The notes beneath the pieces were generated by a model, which searched no databases, was not told the origin of the DNA, and worked only from the letters and a program-made list of their open reading frames with translations. Of a stretch of DNA of 64,000 nucleotides, positions 8,587 to 17,837 are shown piece after piece. How positions within the stretch are numbered: the stretch's first letter is position 1; the number at the start of each line of letters is the position of its first letter. Source of the stretch: Parapedobacter lycopersici (GTDB lineage Bacteria > Bacteroidota > Bacteroidia > Sphingobacteriales > Sphingobacteriaceae); assembly GCF_024643285.1 (NCBI RefSeq), contig NZ_JAMSLW010000004.1:186001-250000 (forward strand). The letters are read 5' to 3'. A program made the position numbers and the translations under genes.

Positions 8587-9495
8587 ATGAATAAGATAAA
8601 CACAATTATGCTGGCGCTTTTATTCGCTTCATGTACAGCTGATCAAGCGGACTACGATGCAATGGGTACTTTTGAAGCCGTGGAAACGATTATTTCAGCA
8701 GAAGCGAATGGCGTCATTAAAACACTGGAAATCCAAGAAGGACAAGAATTACGCTCAGGGCAGGTAGTCGGCTATATTGATAGCAGCCAACTTGTGTTTC
8801 AAAAACACCAGCTTCAATCACAGATGGAAGCAGTGCTCAGTAAAAGACCCGACGTTGCAGCGCAGGTGGCAGCTTTGCAGGCGCAACTCCAGCATGCCAT
8901 TCGCGAACAGCAGCGGATTTCCAATATGGTTAAGGCCGATGCCGCAACCCCTAAGCAATTGGATGATGCAAGCACACAGGTTGCCATTATTAAACGGCAG
9001 ATTTCCGCTCAACAGTCGACTTTGGGTATTACATCATCCAGTATTACAAAGGAGGCAGATCCATTAACCGTACAGATTGCGCAATTAGCAGATCTGCTGG
9101 CTAAAACCCGTATTGTCAATCCTGTAAACGGCACCGTACTGGTGAAGTATGCTGAGGTCAACGAAATGGCTACGGTGGGCAAACCGCTTTATAAAATTGC
9201 TGACCTCTCAACTATTATTCTCCGTGCATATATAACAGGCGTGCAATATCCACAACTTCGACTTAACCAGGAGGTAACTGTTTTGGTGGATGCAGCCGAT
9301 GGCAAGTACCGCGAATACCGTGGTGTAATTGAATGGATCAGTGACAAGGCTGAGTTTACGCCAAAAACCATTCAAACCAAAGACGAGCGGGAGAATCTGG
9401 TATATGCTACAAAAATCCGGATAAAAAATGATGGTTTACTGAAAATAGGCATGTATGGAGAAGTGAAGTTTAGCGGCCCTGACGATGAGCGATAA
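8587..9495 (+). CDS. HlyD/YbhG-type membrane-fusion lipoprotein
   Basis: 302 residues. The N-terminus ends in a lipobox (LLFASC, Cys16), so it is probably an inner-membrane-anchored periplasmic lipoprotein. A biotinyl-lipoyl-like half (IISAEANGVIKTLEIQEGQE) precedes a helical hairpin rich in Gln and Ala (about residues 75-160), the second lipoyl half (KTRIVNPVNGTVLVKYAEV) and a beta-barrel domain. This is the layout of YbhG-like adaptors. It would bridge the ABC permeases and the TolC-like channel. Its stop overlaps the first ABC ATPase gene by 11 bp. Confidence 0.86.
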   Translation: MNKINTIMLALLFASCTADQADYDAMGTFEAVETIISAEANGVIKTLEIQEGQELRSGQVVGYIDSSQLVFQKHQLQSQMEAVLSKRPDVAAQVAALQAQLQHAIREQQRISNMVKADAATPKQLDDASTQVAIIKRQISAQQSTLGITSSSITKEADPLTVQIAQLADLLAKTRIVNPVNGTVLVKYAEVNEMATVGKPLYKIADLSTIILRAYITGVQYPQLRLNQEVTVLVDAADGKYREYRGVIEWISDKAEFTPKTIQTKDERENLVYATKIRIKNDGLLKIGMYGEVKFSGPDDER

Positions 9496-10483
9496 CCGCC
9501 ATCAATTAAAAGGTAAAATGGTTGAACATTCCGCCAGTGGTGCCGGATCATCTAAAAAATCGTTAAACATGATTGCCGTAAATCACATTTCGAAAACATA
9601 CAACGGCGGAGCCGTAAAGGCCGTAAACGACGTGTCTTTTACGGTGGACCGGGGAGAATTATTTGGACTCATCGGGCCGGACGGTGCAGGGAAAAGCAGC
9701 ATTTTCCGTATGCTAACCACGTTATTGCTACCCGACAGCGGCACGGCCACTGTAAACGGCTACAATATCGTAACAAACTATCAGCAGATCAGAAGCAGTG
9801 TGGGTTATATGCCGGGCAGATTTTCACTGTATCAGGACTTAAGCATTGAAGAAAATCTCCATTTCTTTGCCACATTATTTAACACGACTGTTGAGGAAAA
9901 CTATCACCTTATAGCCGATATTTACGTGCAAATCGCTCCTTTCAAGAAACGCCGGGCCGGCAAGTTATCAGGAGGGATGAAACAAAAGCTGGCCCTGTGC
10001 TGCGCATTGATACACAAACCTACTGTGCTTTTTCTTGATGAGCCCACCACCGGTGTAGATCCCGTTTCACGCAAGGAGTTCTGGGAGATGCTTGGGCGGC
10101 TGAAACGGCAAGGTATTACCATTGTTGTGTCTACACCATATATGGATGAAGCATCGTTATGCGACCGGATCGCATTGATTCAGCAGGGGAAGATCCTTTC
10201 CGTTGATACTCCACAGCAGATTATAGCAGCTTACCCGGATCAACTATACGCGGTGAAAGCAGCTGATATGCTACGCCTCGTCCAGATACTACCCACTTTT
10301 CGGCCCTCGGTCAATAGTTATTTATTTGGCGAATATATTCATGTGGATGCGCTGGACATAAATGGAGATGGCCTAAAAGATGATCTGATTCGCTTTCTGG
10401 ACGCTGAAGGGTTTAAAGGAATTGAGGTGATACCGATATCACCTACAATTGAAGACTGTTTTATTAAAATGCTTACGTCATGA
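9485..10483 (+). CDS. ABC exporter ATPase, equivalent to the N-terminal half of YbhF
   Basis: 332 residues. Walker A is GPDGAGKSS with Asp in place of the usual Asn; the Q-loop lies in GYMPGRFSLYQD, the signature is LSGGMKQKL, Walker B is VLFLDEPTTGVDP, and the H-loop position is occupied by Pro in VSTPYMDEA, where a His is normally found. From memory, the GxDGAGKS and STPYMDEA forms are also typical of the first ATPase half of E. coli YbhF. The start at 9485 overlaps the adaptor gene by 11 bp; an internal ATG at 9569 just before IAVNHISKTY is the alternative. Its stop overlaps the second ATPase gene by 4 bp (ATGA). Confidence 0.87.
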   Translation: MSDNRHQLKGKMVEHSASGAGSSKKSLNMIAVNHISKTYNGGAVKAVNDVSFTVDRGELFGLIGPDGAGKSSIFRMLTTLLLPDSGTATVNGYNIVTNYQQIRSSVGYMPGRFSLYQDLSIEENLHFFATLFNTTVEENYHLIADIYVQIAPFKKRRAGKLSGGMKQKLALCCALIHKPTVLFLDEPTTGVDPVSRKEFWEMLGRLKRQGITIVVSTPYMDEASLCDRIALIQQGKILSVDTPQQIIAAYPDQLYAVKAADMLRLVQILPTFRPSVNSYLFGEYIHVDALDINGDGLKDDLIRFLDAEGFKGIEVIPISPTIEDCFIKMLTS

Positions 10484-11226
10484 ACTCCGGAGAAACCGTA
10501 ATTAAGACAGCAAACCTAACGAAACAATTCGGTGACTTTGTGGCTGTCAACCAAATCTCGTTTGAAGTATACAAGGGAGAAATATTTGGTTTTCTCGGTG
10601 CAAACGGTGCCGGTAAGACCACAGCAATGAGGATGCTTTGCGGATTATCCATACCCTCTTCCGGAAACGCTACCGTCGCCGGATTCGACATCTATCGACA
10701 ACCGGAGCAGATTAAACGCCAAATCGGTTATATGAGCCAGAAGTTTTCATTATATGAAGACCTCACTGTGAAAGAAAACATCCATTTCTTCGGTGGAATA
10801 TACGGATTGGATAATCAGGAGTTAAAAACGAAAAGTGATGCGTTGATTGCACAACTGGGGTTGCAATCGGAAGCAAAGACGCTGGTCAGGGAGTTACCTC
10901 TCGGCTGGAAACAAAAGCTGGCTTTTTCAGTGTCCGTACTACATAAACCGAAGATCGTATTCCTGGATGAACCGACCGGCGGCGTTGATCCGGTGACGCG
11001 GAGGCAATTCTGGACGCTGATTTATGAAGCTGCAAGCAACGGAATTACTGTATTTGTTACTACCCATTATATGGATGAAGCAGAATACTGTAATCGCGTC
11101 TCCATTATGGTGGACGGAAGTATTGAAGCCTTAGGGACACCCCAGGAGCTAAAAACACAGCTGAATGAAACAACAATGGACGGCGTATTTTATCAACTGG
11201 CCCGGGGAGCTAAAAGGGAAGCATAA
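10480..11226 (+). CDS. ABC exporter ATPase, equivalent to the C-terminal half of YbhF
   Basis: 248 residues. Walker A GANGAGKTT, Q-loop in GYMSQKFSLYEDLT, Walker B IVFLDEPTGGVDP and H-loop VTTHYMDEAEYC are canonical. The signature LPLGWKQKL departs from LSGGQ, which is also my recollection of the second half of YbhF-like proteins. In a heterodimer with the upstream ATPase, the canonical signature of one protein would face the canonical Walker A and His of this one, giving one good and one degenerate ATP site. It overlaps its neighbours on both sides (ATGA upstream, TAATG downstream). Confidence 0.88.
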   Translation: MNSGETVIKTANLTKQFGDFVAVNQISFEVYKGEIFGFLGANGAGKTTAMRMLCGLSIPSSGNATVAGFDIYRQPEQIKRQIGYMSQKFSLYEDLTVKENIHFFGGIYGLDNQELKTKSDALIAQLGLQSEAKTLVRELPLGWKQKLAFSVSVLHKPKIVFLDEPTGGVDPVTRRQFWTLIYEAASNGITVFVTTHYMDEAEYCNRVSIMVDGSIEALGTPQELKTQLNETTMDGVFYQLARGAKREA

Positions 11227-12335
11227 TGGAGCAGTTTATTGCATTCGTAAAAAAAGAATTTTATCATGTACTGCGCGACCGTCGGACATTATTCATTCTG
11301 TTTGGCATGCCACTTGCACAAATACTCATCTTTGGATTCGCCTTAACCAATGAAGTCAAAAATGCCCGTATCGCAGTATTCGACCAAGCGAAAGACGAAG
11401 CCTCACAGCAGCTGATCAGCCGCATAACAGCCAGCGGTTATTTCGAAATACAGGAAGATGTGATGGACAACTCCCTTATGGAGGATGCGTTCAAATCGGG
11501 TAAAATAAAACTGGCTATTATTTTTCCAAGGCATTTTGAAAATGACTTATTCCACCAGCATCACGCACAGATACAGGTGATTGCTGATGCTTCCGATCCC
11601 AATACAGCAACCACGCTAACCAGCTATATTTCATCGATCATCCAGGACTATCAGGCTGAGTTAGCCGGAGGTGCTGCGGTGATGCCTTACCAAATTATAC
11701 CCGAAATCCGCATGTTATATAACCCGCAGCTGAAGGGTGCCCCTAATTTTGTTCCCGGAGTGATGGCGCTGGTGCTTATGCTGGTTTCTGTCATGATGAC
11801 GGCCATATCCATTGTGCGGGAGAAAGAAACCGGGACGATGGAAGTTTTACTTGTGTCACCGTTTAAACCGACGTGGGTTATTCTGTCCAAAGCCGTTCCA
11901 TACCTGATTCTATCACTTGTTAATGTACTGACGATTCTCTTGATGAGCGTGTACGTTTTGGACCTGCCAATAGCCGGCAGCTGGGTGCTGCTGTTGGCAG
12001 AAAGCACCTTATTCATCATCACTTGCCTGACACTGGGAATCTTCATTTCCATCAAAACTAAATCCCAGCAGGTAGCGATGCTTATTTCACTGATGGGTAT
12101 GCTATTGCCGACCATTATGTTCAGTGGTTTTATGTTCCCTATTGAGAACATGCCCCTGCCTCTACAGCTGATCTCCAATGTGGTACCGGCCAAATGGTTT
12201 TACATCATCATTAAATCGATCATGATCAAAGGGCTCGGTTTCGAAGGAATATGGAAAGAAACCTTAATTCTGATTATGATTACCCTGTTTTTCTTTCTAC
12301 TCAGCCTGCGAAGTTTTAAAATCCGGCTGGAATAA
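11226..12335 (+). CDS. ABC-2 type exporter permease (YbhS/YbhR-like)
   Basis: 369 residues of the ABC2_membrane_3 type. One N-terminal helix (LFILFGMPLAQILIFGFALT) is followed by a large periplasmic domain (to about residue 175) and five C-terminal helices. Between the second and third helices lies the family signature REKETGTMEVLLVSPFKP. The start shares one base with the preceding stop. It should form the membrane pore with the next permease, powered by the two ATPases. The substrate is unknown; related systems export cationic drugs or dyes. Confidence 0.87.
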   Translation: MEQFIAFVKKEFYHVLRDRRTLFILFGMPLAQILIFGFALTNEVKNARIAVFDQAKDEASQQLISRITASGYFEIQEDVMDNSLMEDAFKSGKIKLAIIFPRHFENDLFHQHHAQIQVIADASDPNTATTLTSYISSIIQDYQAELAGGAAVMPYQIIPEIRMLYNPQLKGAPNFVPGVMALVLMLVSVMMTAISIVREKETGTMEVLLVSPFKPTWVILSKAVPYLILSLVNVLTILLMSVYVLDLPIAGSWVLLLAESTLFIITCLTLGIFISIKTKSQQVAMLISLMGMLLPTIMFSGFMFPIENMPLPLQLISNVVPAKWFYIIIKSIMIKGLGFEGIWKETLILIMITLFFFLLSLRSFKIRLE

Positions 12336-12380
12336 CTGTCAGTAATAAGCTAACCATTACGGAAAACTAAGGGCAACAAT

Positions 12381-13499
12381 ATGAAAACCATTAAGTTTTT
12401 GCTACAAAAGGAATTCAAGCAGATCTTCAGGAATAAAGCAATCCTGGTGCTAATTATGGTAATGCCAATCGTCCAGTTGATCATTCTACCGCTTGCTGCA
12501 GATTACGAAGTAAAAAACATCAACCTTTCCGTCGTAGATCAGGATCATTCACCTTACTCGAGGCAATTGATTTCAACCATCACGGCATCGGGTTATTTTA
12601 GGTTACAGGGGTACCATCCGTCGATCCAGGAAGCATATCCGTTGATTGAACAGGACAAATCTGACCTCATATTGGAGATACCCCAAGGGTTTGAACGTAA
12701 CCTGATCCGCGAAGGCAAACAGCAACTATATATTGCCGTCAATGCTATTAACGGCACAAAAGCTGGTTTAGGTGGAGCCTATCTCACCCGGATTATACGC
12801 GATTACAATCAGGATGTCCGGATGGAATGGATCCCGCCTACCCGTTTCCAAGCATCGCCTGCCATTGAAATTGTATCCAGCAACCGCTTCAATCCATTAC
12901 TGAATTACCAGTTTTTCATGGTACCGGGAATCCTGGCGATTTTACTTACCATGGTAGGCGGTTTTCTGTCCGCATTAAATATCGTAAAGGAGAAAGAAAT
13001 TGGCACCATTGAGCAGATTAACGTCACGCCGATTAAAAAACACCACTTTATCCTTGGCAAACTCATTCCTTTCTGGGTACTGGGAAACGTAGTGTTTACA
13101 TTGGGGTTACTGGTATCCTGGCTCGTTTATGGCATCTTTCTGCAAGGCAACCTGCTTGCAATGTATTGTTTTATCTGGGTTTTTCTCTTTGCAATATTAG
13201 GGTTCGGCTTGCTGATATCCACTTACACGGATACCCAGCAACAGGCGATGTTTATCATGTTCTTCTTTATGATGGTCTTTATCCTCATGGGTGGCTTATT
13301 TACCACAATCGAAAGCATGCCCGGTTGGGCAAAAATGATATCCCGGTTAAACCCGGTAAGTTATCTGATAACGGTAATGCGTATGATTATCTTGAAAGGA
13401 AGTGGCTGGATAGACATCCTGCCTCATATGGGGATCATGCTTCTGTTTTCGGGCATCTTAAATGGTTGGGCGATATGGAATTATCGAAAAACCAGCTAA
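12381..13499 (+). CDS. ABC-2 type exporter permease (second subunit)
   Basis: 372 residues with the same architecture as the preceding permease: N-terminal helix (AILVLIMVMPIVQLIILPLA), periplasmic domain, then five helices with the signature VKEKEIGTIEQINVTPIKK. It starts 45 bp after the first permease and ends the operon. The pair matches YbhS and YbhR. A short inverted repeat (CCCGT-AA-ACGGG) after the stop, near 13540-13551, may aid transcript end formation but has no T-run. Confidence 0.87.
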   Translation: MKTIKFLLQKEFKQIFRNKAILVLIMVMPIVQLIILPLAADYEVKNINLSVVDQDHSPYSRQLISTITASGYFRLQGYHPSIQEAYPLIEQDKSDLILEIPQGFERNLIREGKQQLYIAVNAINGTKAGLGGAYLTRIIRDYNQDVRMEWIPPTRFQASPAIEIVSSNRFNPLLNYQFFMVPGILAILLTMVGGFLSALNIVKEKEIGTIEQINVTPIKKHHFILGKLIPFWVLGNVVFTLGLLVSWLVYGIFLQGNLLAMYCFIWVFLFAILGFGLLISTYTDTQQQAMFIMFFFMMVFILMGGLFTTIESMPGWAKMISRLNPVSYLITVMRMIILKGSGWIDILPHMGIMLLFSGILNGWAIWNYRKTS

Positions 13500-13649
13500 T
13501 GTCGTGTCGAATGTAATTTAACCGTCATTATTATCGTCTACCCGTAAACGGGATACAAACATTTGAATAAAATTGTACATTTGACCTATATACAAAAAAA
13601 GTCAAAACGTCTGTTTCTCATTTCGCCGGTATGTTTTAATTTCAACATC

Positions 13650-14399
13650 ATGCAAACAAAAGGAATCTTATTAAACTACGAAGGCACTGTGGATACCAAT
13701 GGGCAACATTGGGGTGCCATACTGTGGCACAAGTTTCATAAATACATTACCGGTCTAGAGAAACCAGCATTTACCGGTGCCTATACTTATGCAGAAACGG
13801 TCCTGGTCACTGAAAAAATTATCCAGCCTAACCATGTATTTTTTGACGTCCTAGTCCATAAAATTACACAGCAGTTTCATTATTTAACTAAACAGGGTTA
13901 CCAGCTGGATTACACCGATGTATACGCCATCGCTACAGAGTGCAATGACCTGGCGCTTCGGACACTAAGAAAAACGAAGAGCATATTGGAAAGGTTGTCC
14001 CATACCTTTCCAATCGTACTGGTTGCCAATTTTTATGGCAATCTGGATACCGTACTTACCGAATTCAATATCAAACAGTATTTTACGGATATTATCGAAA
14101 CGGACGGTGCCTCCATGAAATTCCCTACCGAGGGCTATCAAAAAGGAATCAACCGTTTGGGTTATTTACCGGAAGAATGTGTGGCTGTGGGCGATTCGTA
14201 CCACTTGGACATCCTACCCTCCAAAGCGGCAGGGTGTAAAGTCGTATGGCTTAATGTCATGGGCTGGGAGGAATGGGGCATTGATGAACTGGAGATATCG
14301 GATGCTGAAATCGGCGACATCGACCAGCTGCCGGGCATACTTGAAACCTGGAATGCGCAACCCGGATCCACCCTGCATTCGCAGCTGGCGGTGCAATGA
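13650..14399 (+). CDS. HAD-like hydrolase family protein with substituted catalytic motif
   Basis: 249 residues from the ATG at 13650. An upstream in-frame ATG at 13563 lies before a TACATTTG promoter-like element (13576-13583) and is less likely. The fold is HAD: motif I region at residues 6-14, motif II region VLVANFYGN, and a well-kept motif IV (VAVGDSYHLDILPSKAAG). Motif I reads LLNYEGTVDT, where the standard is DxDGT: the nucleophilic Asp is Asn and the second Asp is Glu. Enzymes without the first Asp normally cannot form the phospho-aspartate intermediate, so this may be a binding or regulatory protein. It is followed after 84 bp by the ATP-cone gene. Confidence 0.78.
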   Translation: MQTKGILLNYEGTVDTNGQHWGAILWHKFHKYITGLEKPAFTGAYTYAETVLVTEKIIQPNHVFFDVLVHKITQQFHYLTKQGYQLDYTDVYAIATECNDLALRTLRKTKSILERLSHTFPIVLVANFYGNLDTVLTEFNIKQYFTDIIETDGASMKFPTEGYQKGINRLGYLPEECVAVGDSYHLDILPSKAAGCKVVWLNVMGWEEWGIDELEISDAEIGDIDQLPGILETWNAQPGSTLHSQLAVQ

Positions 14400-14483
14400 C
14401 AATACCCATTATCATTATCACCCATGGAAGCCCGCCGATAAAAATAAAAATGTGCATATTGCCATTCCAAAGGACATATACAC

Positions 14484-15320
14484 ATGAAAGTAAAAAAATA
14501 TTCCGGTGAGCTTGTTGAGTTCGATGTCGATCGCTTAAAAGGCTCATTGTCAAAATCAGGTGCAACACCGGATGTCGTCAATGAAATCTGGGAATCCATA
14601 AAACCCTCGCTCTATGAGGGGATGTCTACGCGGTCGCTTTATAAAATGGCCTTTCGGCTGTTAAAAAGCAAAGCCGATGTCTTTGCAGCCCGATACAGCC
14701 TAAAGAAAGCGCTGCGCGACCTCGGCCCCGCCGGCTATTACTTTGAAAAATGGATAGGACGGCTTTTTGAGCATGCGCAATACCAAACCGTTACGGGACA
14801 GTTACTGGAGGGGCACGCCGTAAGCCATGAAGTCGATGTGGTGGCGCAAAATGAAACGGAGATGCTGGTGATTGAGTGCAAATTCCGTAATACGGTAGAT
14901 GCAAAAATCAGCGTAACCACCCCCATGTACTTTCTTTCAAGAGTAAAAGATCTACAGGGCATCGATTTTACCTTCTTTGGCAACACACGGCAATTCACAG
15001 CGGGTTGGTTGGTTACCAACGCCTACATGACCACAGATTCCATTCAATTCGCAGCATATTACAACATCAACTTGTTATCCTGGGATTATCCTGTTGAAAA
15101 CAGCATCAAGCGCCGGGTAGATAATGCGGGGTTATATCCCGTGACTTGTCTCACTACCATTGCAAAAGCGGAAAAGGAACTATTACTGCAAAAAGGGTGT
15201 ATCTTGGTAAAAGATATTATTGGTCAGCCCGCTTATCTTCAGGCATTGAATCTTACCCCGCGCAAACAGCAACGGGTTTTACAGGAGGCAGTCGAATTGG
15301 TGAACCACCATAATCAATAA
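14484..15320 (+). CDS. ATP-cone domain fused to a restriction-endonuclease-like (PD-(D/E)XK) domain
   Basis: 278 residues. Residues 1-85 look like an ATP-cone (VKKYSGELVEFDVDRLKGSL, SGATPDVVNEIW, then MSTRSLYKMAFRLL), the nucleotide-sensing domain known from ribonucleotide reductase and NrdR. From about residue 90 there is a nuclease-like core: an acidic residue in SHEVDVVAQNE, followed by MLVIECKFRN (D then ExK, as in Mrr or Holliday-junction resolvase-type enzymes). The C-terminus (residues 190-278) is helical and ends in a possible helix-hairpin-type segment (LNLTPRKQQRVLQEAVEL). It could be an ATP- or dATP-responsive DNA-acting enzyme. The LOG gene begins 5 bp later. Function is not established. 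Confidence 0.78.
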   Translation: MKVKKYSGELVEFDVDRLKGSLSKSGATPDVVNEIWESIKPSLYEGMSTRSLYKMAFRLLKSKADVFAARYSLKKALRDLGPAGYYFEKWIGRLFEHAQYQTVTGQLLEGHAVSHEVDVVAQNETEMLVIECKFRNTVDAKISVTTPMYFLSRVKDLQGIDFTFFGNTRQFTAGWLVTNAYMTTDSIQFAAYYNINLLSWDYPVENSIKRRVDNAGLYPVTCLTTIAKAEKELLLQKGCILVKDIIGQPAYLQALNLTPRKQQRVLQEAVELVNHHNQ

Positions 15321-15325
15321 AAAAC

Positions 15326-16069
15326 ATGAGCAACAAATTTCATAAAGAGGAACGTAGTTTTTTACAGGGGGCCCGCGCCAGATGGAAAGAACTTAAATAC
15401 GTGGGCGGTGTAGTGATGCAGTTTTTAAAAGGATTCCGTACCTTACATTTTATAGGGCCATGTATCACGGTATTTGGCTCAGCCCGCTTTAAGGAAGATC
15501 ACCCGTACTACGAATTGGCCCGAAGCGTATCCAGGGAGGTCTCTAAACTTGGTTTTGCAATAATGACCGGTGGCGGACCGGGCATTATGGAAGCTGCTAA
15601 CCGTGGTGCAAAAGAAGCTGGTGGCTTTTCGGTTGGATGTAACATCCTGCTTCCACATGAGCAGGCCCACAACCCATACCTTGACCGCTATGTAACGATG
15701 GAATATTTCTTTGTGCGCAAGGAGCTGCTACGCAAATATTCATTTGCTTTTATTGTATTGCCCGGTGGTTTCGGCACATTGGATGAATTCTTTGAAACGC
15801 TGACATTAATCCAGACAGGTAAAATTGAACGGTTCCCCATCGTGGTGATGGGTGTGGGATTCCACCAGGATGTCATTGCACACGTCCAGCGGATGATGGA
15901 TGAAAAAACGATCAGCCCCGAGGACATGGATCTGTTGCTGTTTACGGACTCTGTCGAGGAAGTCGTCAATCACATCCGGAAACATGCTGAGGGCGACCCT
16001 TGCATCAAGCTTAATCCACCGCGCAGAGCTTCCTGGTTATTGGGTGAAAAACAGCTAAAGAGAGCCTAA
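15326..16069 (+). CDS. LOG-family protein (Lonely Guy-type phosphoribohydrolase)
   Basis: 247 residues with a Rossmann-like fold. The two hallmark motifs are GGGPGIMEAANRGA (about residues 86-99) and PGGFGTLDEFFE (about residues 147-158), matching the PGGxGTxxE site of LOG proteins (TIGR00730). These enzymes split nucleoside 5'-monophosphates, classically cytokinin riboside 5'-monophosphates, into base and ribose 5-phosphate; in bacteria the physiological role is often nucleotide salvage or unknown. It lies 5 bp after the ATP-cone/nuclease gene and 12 bp before an ABC exporter, so the three may share a transcript. Confidence 0.88.
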   Translation: MSNKFHKEERSFLQGARARWKELKYVGGVVMQFLKGFRTLHFIGPCITVFGSARFKEDHPYYELARSVSREVSKLGFAIMTGGGPGIMEAANRGAKEAGGFSVGCNILLPHEQAHNPYLDRYVTMEYFFVRKELLRKYSFAFIVLPGGFGTLDEFFETLTLIQTGKIERFPIVVMGVGFHQDVIAHVQRMMDEKTISPEDMDLLLFTDSVEEVVNHIRKHAEGDPCIKLNPPRRASWLLGEKQLKRA

Positions 16070-16081
16070 AACCGGCCTGGA

Positions 16082-17824
16082 ATGAAAATCCTATGGAAAT
16101 ACCTGAAGCCACAGCGCAAACACATTTATCTTGCGCTATTACTGGCAGGTATTGCCCAGCTACTCACGATGATCGACCCGCTCATTTTCGGGAAAATCAT
16201 TGATGATTATGCCAATAATATGCATAATCGGAGCGAACAGGAGTTAGTCCGTGGTGTCGTATTCTGGCTATCCATCGCAATCGGCATTGCACTGCTGGCA
16301 CGGCTCAGCCGCTCCTTTCAGGATTATGTCATGCGGCTTGCCACACAGCGGTTTGGGATGCAGATTTTCAACGATGGCCTACGACAAACGCTGCGATTAT
16401 CTTTTCAGGAATACGAAGAGCAGCGAAGTGGCGAAACACTGGCCATATTGCAGAAAGTACGTACCGATACAGAGCGCTTTATCAGCTCCGGCATCAACAT
16501 TCTATTTTCATCCCTCGTAGGTTTCGGGTTCCTCATCTGGTATGCGGTGACTAAACACTGGGCACTGATTCCAATCTTTCTCATTGGGTTTATCGTCATC
16601 GGTTCCATCACAGGAATGTTAAGTCGAAAAATCAAAATCGTACAGCGCAGCATCAACCGCGAAACCACGAAAATGTCAGGTATTATCACGGAGTCATTGC
16701 GTAATATCGAATTGGTAAAAAGCCTGGGACTTACATTTCCTGAAATACGACGGATGCGTGGTCATACGCAAACCATATACGAGCTGGAAATGCAGAAGAC
16801 CCGCCGGGTACGTTTCCTGTCATTCCTCCAGGGCACCACATTGAATCTCCTGCGCCAATCGATTCTCTTCACATTATTGTGGCTGATCTTTCGAGACATC
16901 CTCACACCGGGGGAATTGATCGCCATGCAGTTTATTTCGACGGCTATCTTTATGCCTTTGCAGGATATTGGCAACATTATCGTCCAATACCGGGAAGCCG
17001 AGGCATCCATTCAGCTATTCGACAACCTCATGAAAAAGCCCATTGAGCAACGACCCGCAGATCCTGTGCCGATTGGATCACTGGAAGAAGTGGTCTTTGA
17101 TCAGGTGGTTTTCCGGCATAAGTCGGCCGCATACAACGCCATTGACGAAATATCGTTTTATGCAAAAACCGGAGAGACCATCGCTTTTGTCGGTCCGTCG
17201 GGATCTGGCAAATCCACGCTGGTCAAATTATTAGTGGGATTGTATCGTCCTGTATCCGGCGAGATTCGGTTTAATGGCATTTCTGCCGAAAAAATCCGGT
17301 TTAATGAAATGCGCCGACAGATCGGCTTTGTTACCCAGGACACCCAGCTCTTCGCTGGCACCATTAAAGAAAACCTGCTTTTCGTGAAGCCGGATGCCAC
17401 CGACGAAGAAATCCGGTCGGCCTTATACAAGGCGAACTGCGATCAGCTATTGGCTCGAAGCAATAAGGATATCGATACGCTGCTCGGTGAAGGGGGACTG
17501 AAACTTTCCGGCGGCGAAAAACAACGGATCTCCATTGCACGGGCACTCATCAGAAACCCCCAGCTACTGATTTTTGATGAAGCTACCAGCGCCCTTGACT
17601 CGCTTACGGAAGAGGCAATCACCGAAACTGTAAGAAAAATATCCGGGGAACGCGAACAGATTACCATATTGATTGCTCACCGGCTCTCCACCATTATGCA
17701 CGCCGATCGGATTATTGTACTCGAAAAAGGAAGGATTGTGGAGACCGGAACCCACGATGAGTTAGTTGCTTCAAAAGGTCTATATTATGCCATGTGGCGG
17801 CAACAAATCGGTGAAAGAAGGTAG
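16082..17824 (+). CDS. ABC transporter, fused membrane and ATPase domains (MsbA/LmrA-like half-transporter)
   Basis: 580 residues. Six membrane helices in residues 1-310 form an ABC_membrane exporter domain. The ATPase domain has Walker A GPSGSGKST, the Q-loop in GFVTQDTQLFAGTI, the signature LSGGEKQRISIARAL, Walker B LLIFDEATSALDS and a His in LIAHRLSTI. All key residues are intact, so it should work as a homodimeric exporter of lipids or hydrophobic drugs in the inner membrane. It follows the LOG gene by 12 bp and converges on dnaX, whose stop lies 13 bp beyond. The substrate cannot be told. Confidence 0.9.
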   Translation: MKILWKYLKPQRKHIYLALLLAGIAQLLTMIDPLIFGKIIDDYANNMHNRSEQELVRGVVFWLSIAIGIALLARLSRSFQDYVMRLATQRFGMQIFNDGLRQTLRLSFQEYEEQRSGETLAILQKVRTDTERFISSGINILFSSLVGFGFLIWYAVTKHWALIPIFLIGFIVIGSITGMLSRKIKIVQRSINRETTKMSGIITESLRNIELVKSLGLTFPEIRRMRGHTQTIYELEMQKTRRVRFLSFLQGTTLNLLRQSILFTLLWLIFRDILTPGELIAMQFISTAIFMPLQDIGNIIVQYREAEASIQLFDNLMKKPIEQRPADPVPIGSLEEVVFDQVVFRHKSAAYNAIDEISFYAKTGETIAFVGPSGSGKSTLVKLLVGLYRPVSGEIRFNGISAEKIRFNEMRRQIGFVTQDTQLFAGTIKENLLFVKPDATDEEIRSALYKANCDQLLARSNKDIDTLLGEGGLKLSGGEKQRISIARALIRNPQLLIFDEATSALDSLTEEAITETVRKISGEREQITILIAHRLSTIMHADRIIVLEKGRIVETGTHDELVASKGLYYAMWRQQIGERR

Positions 17825-17837
17825 CAGAGGGCTATTC

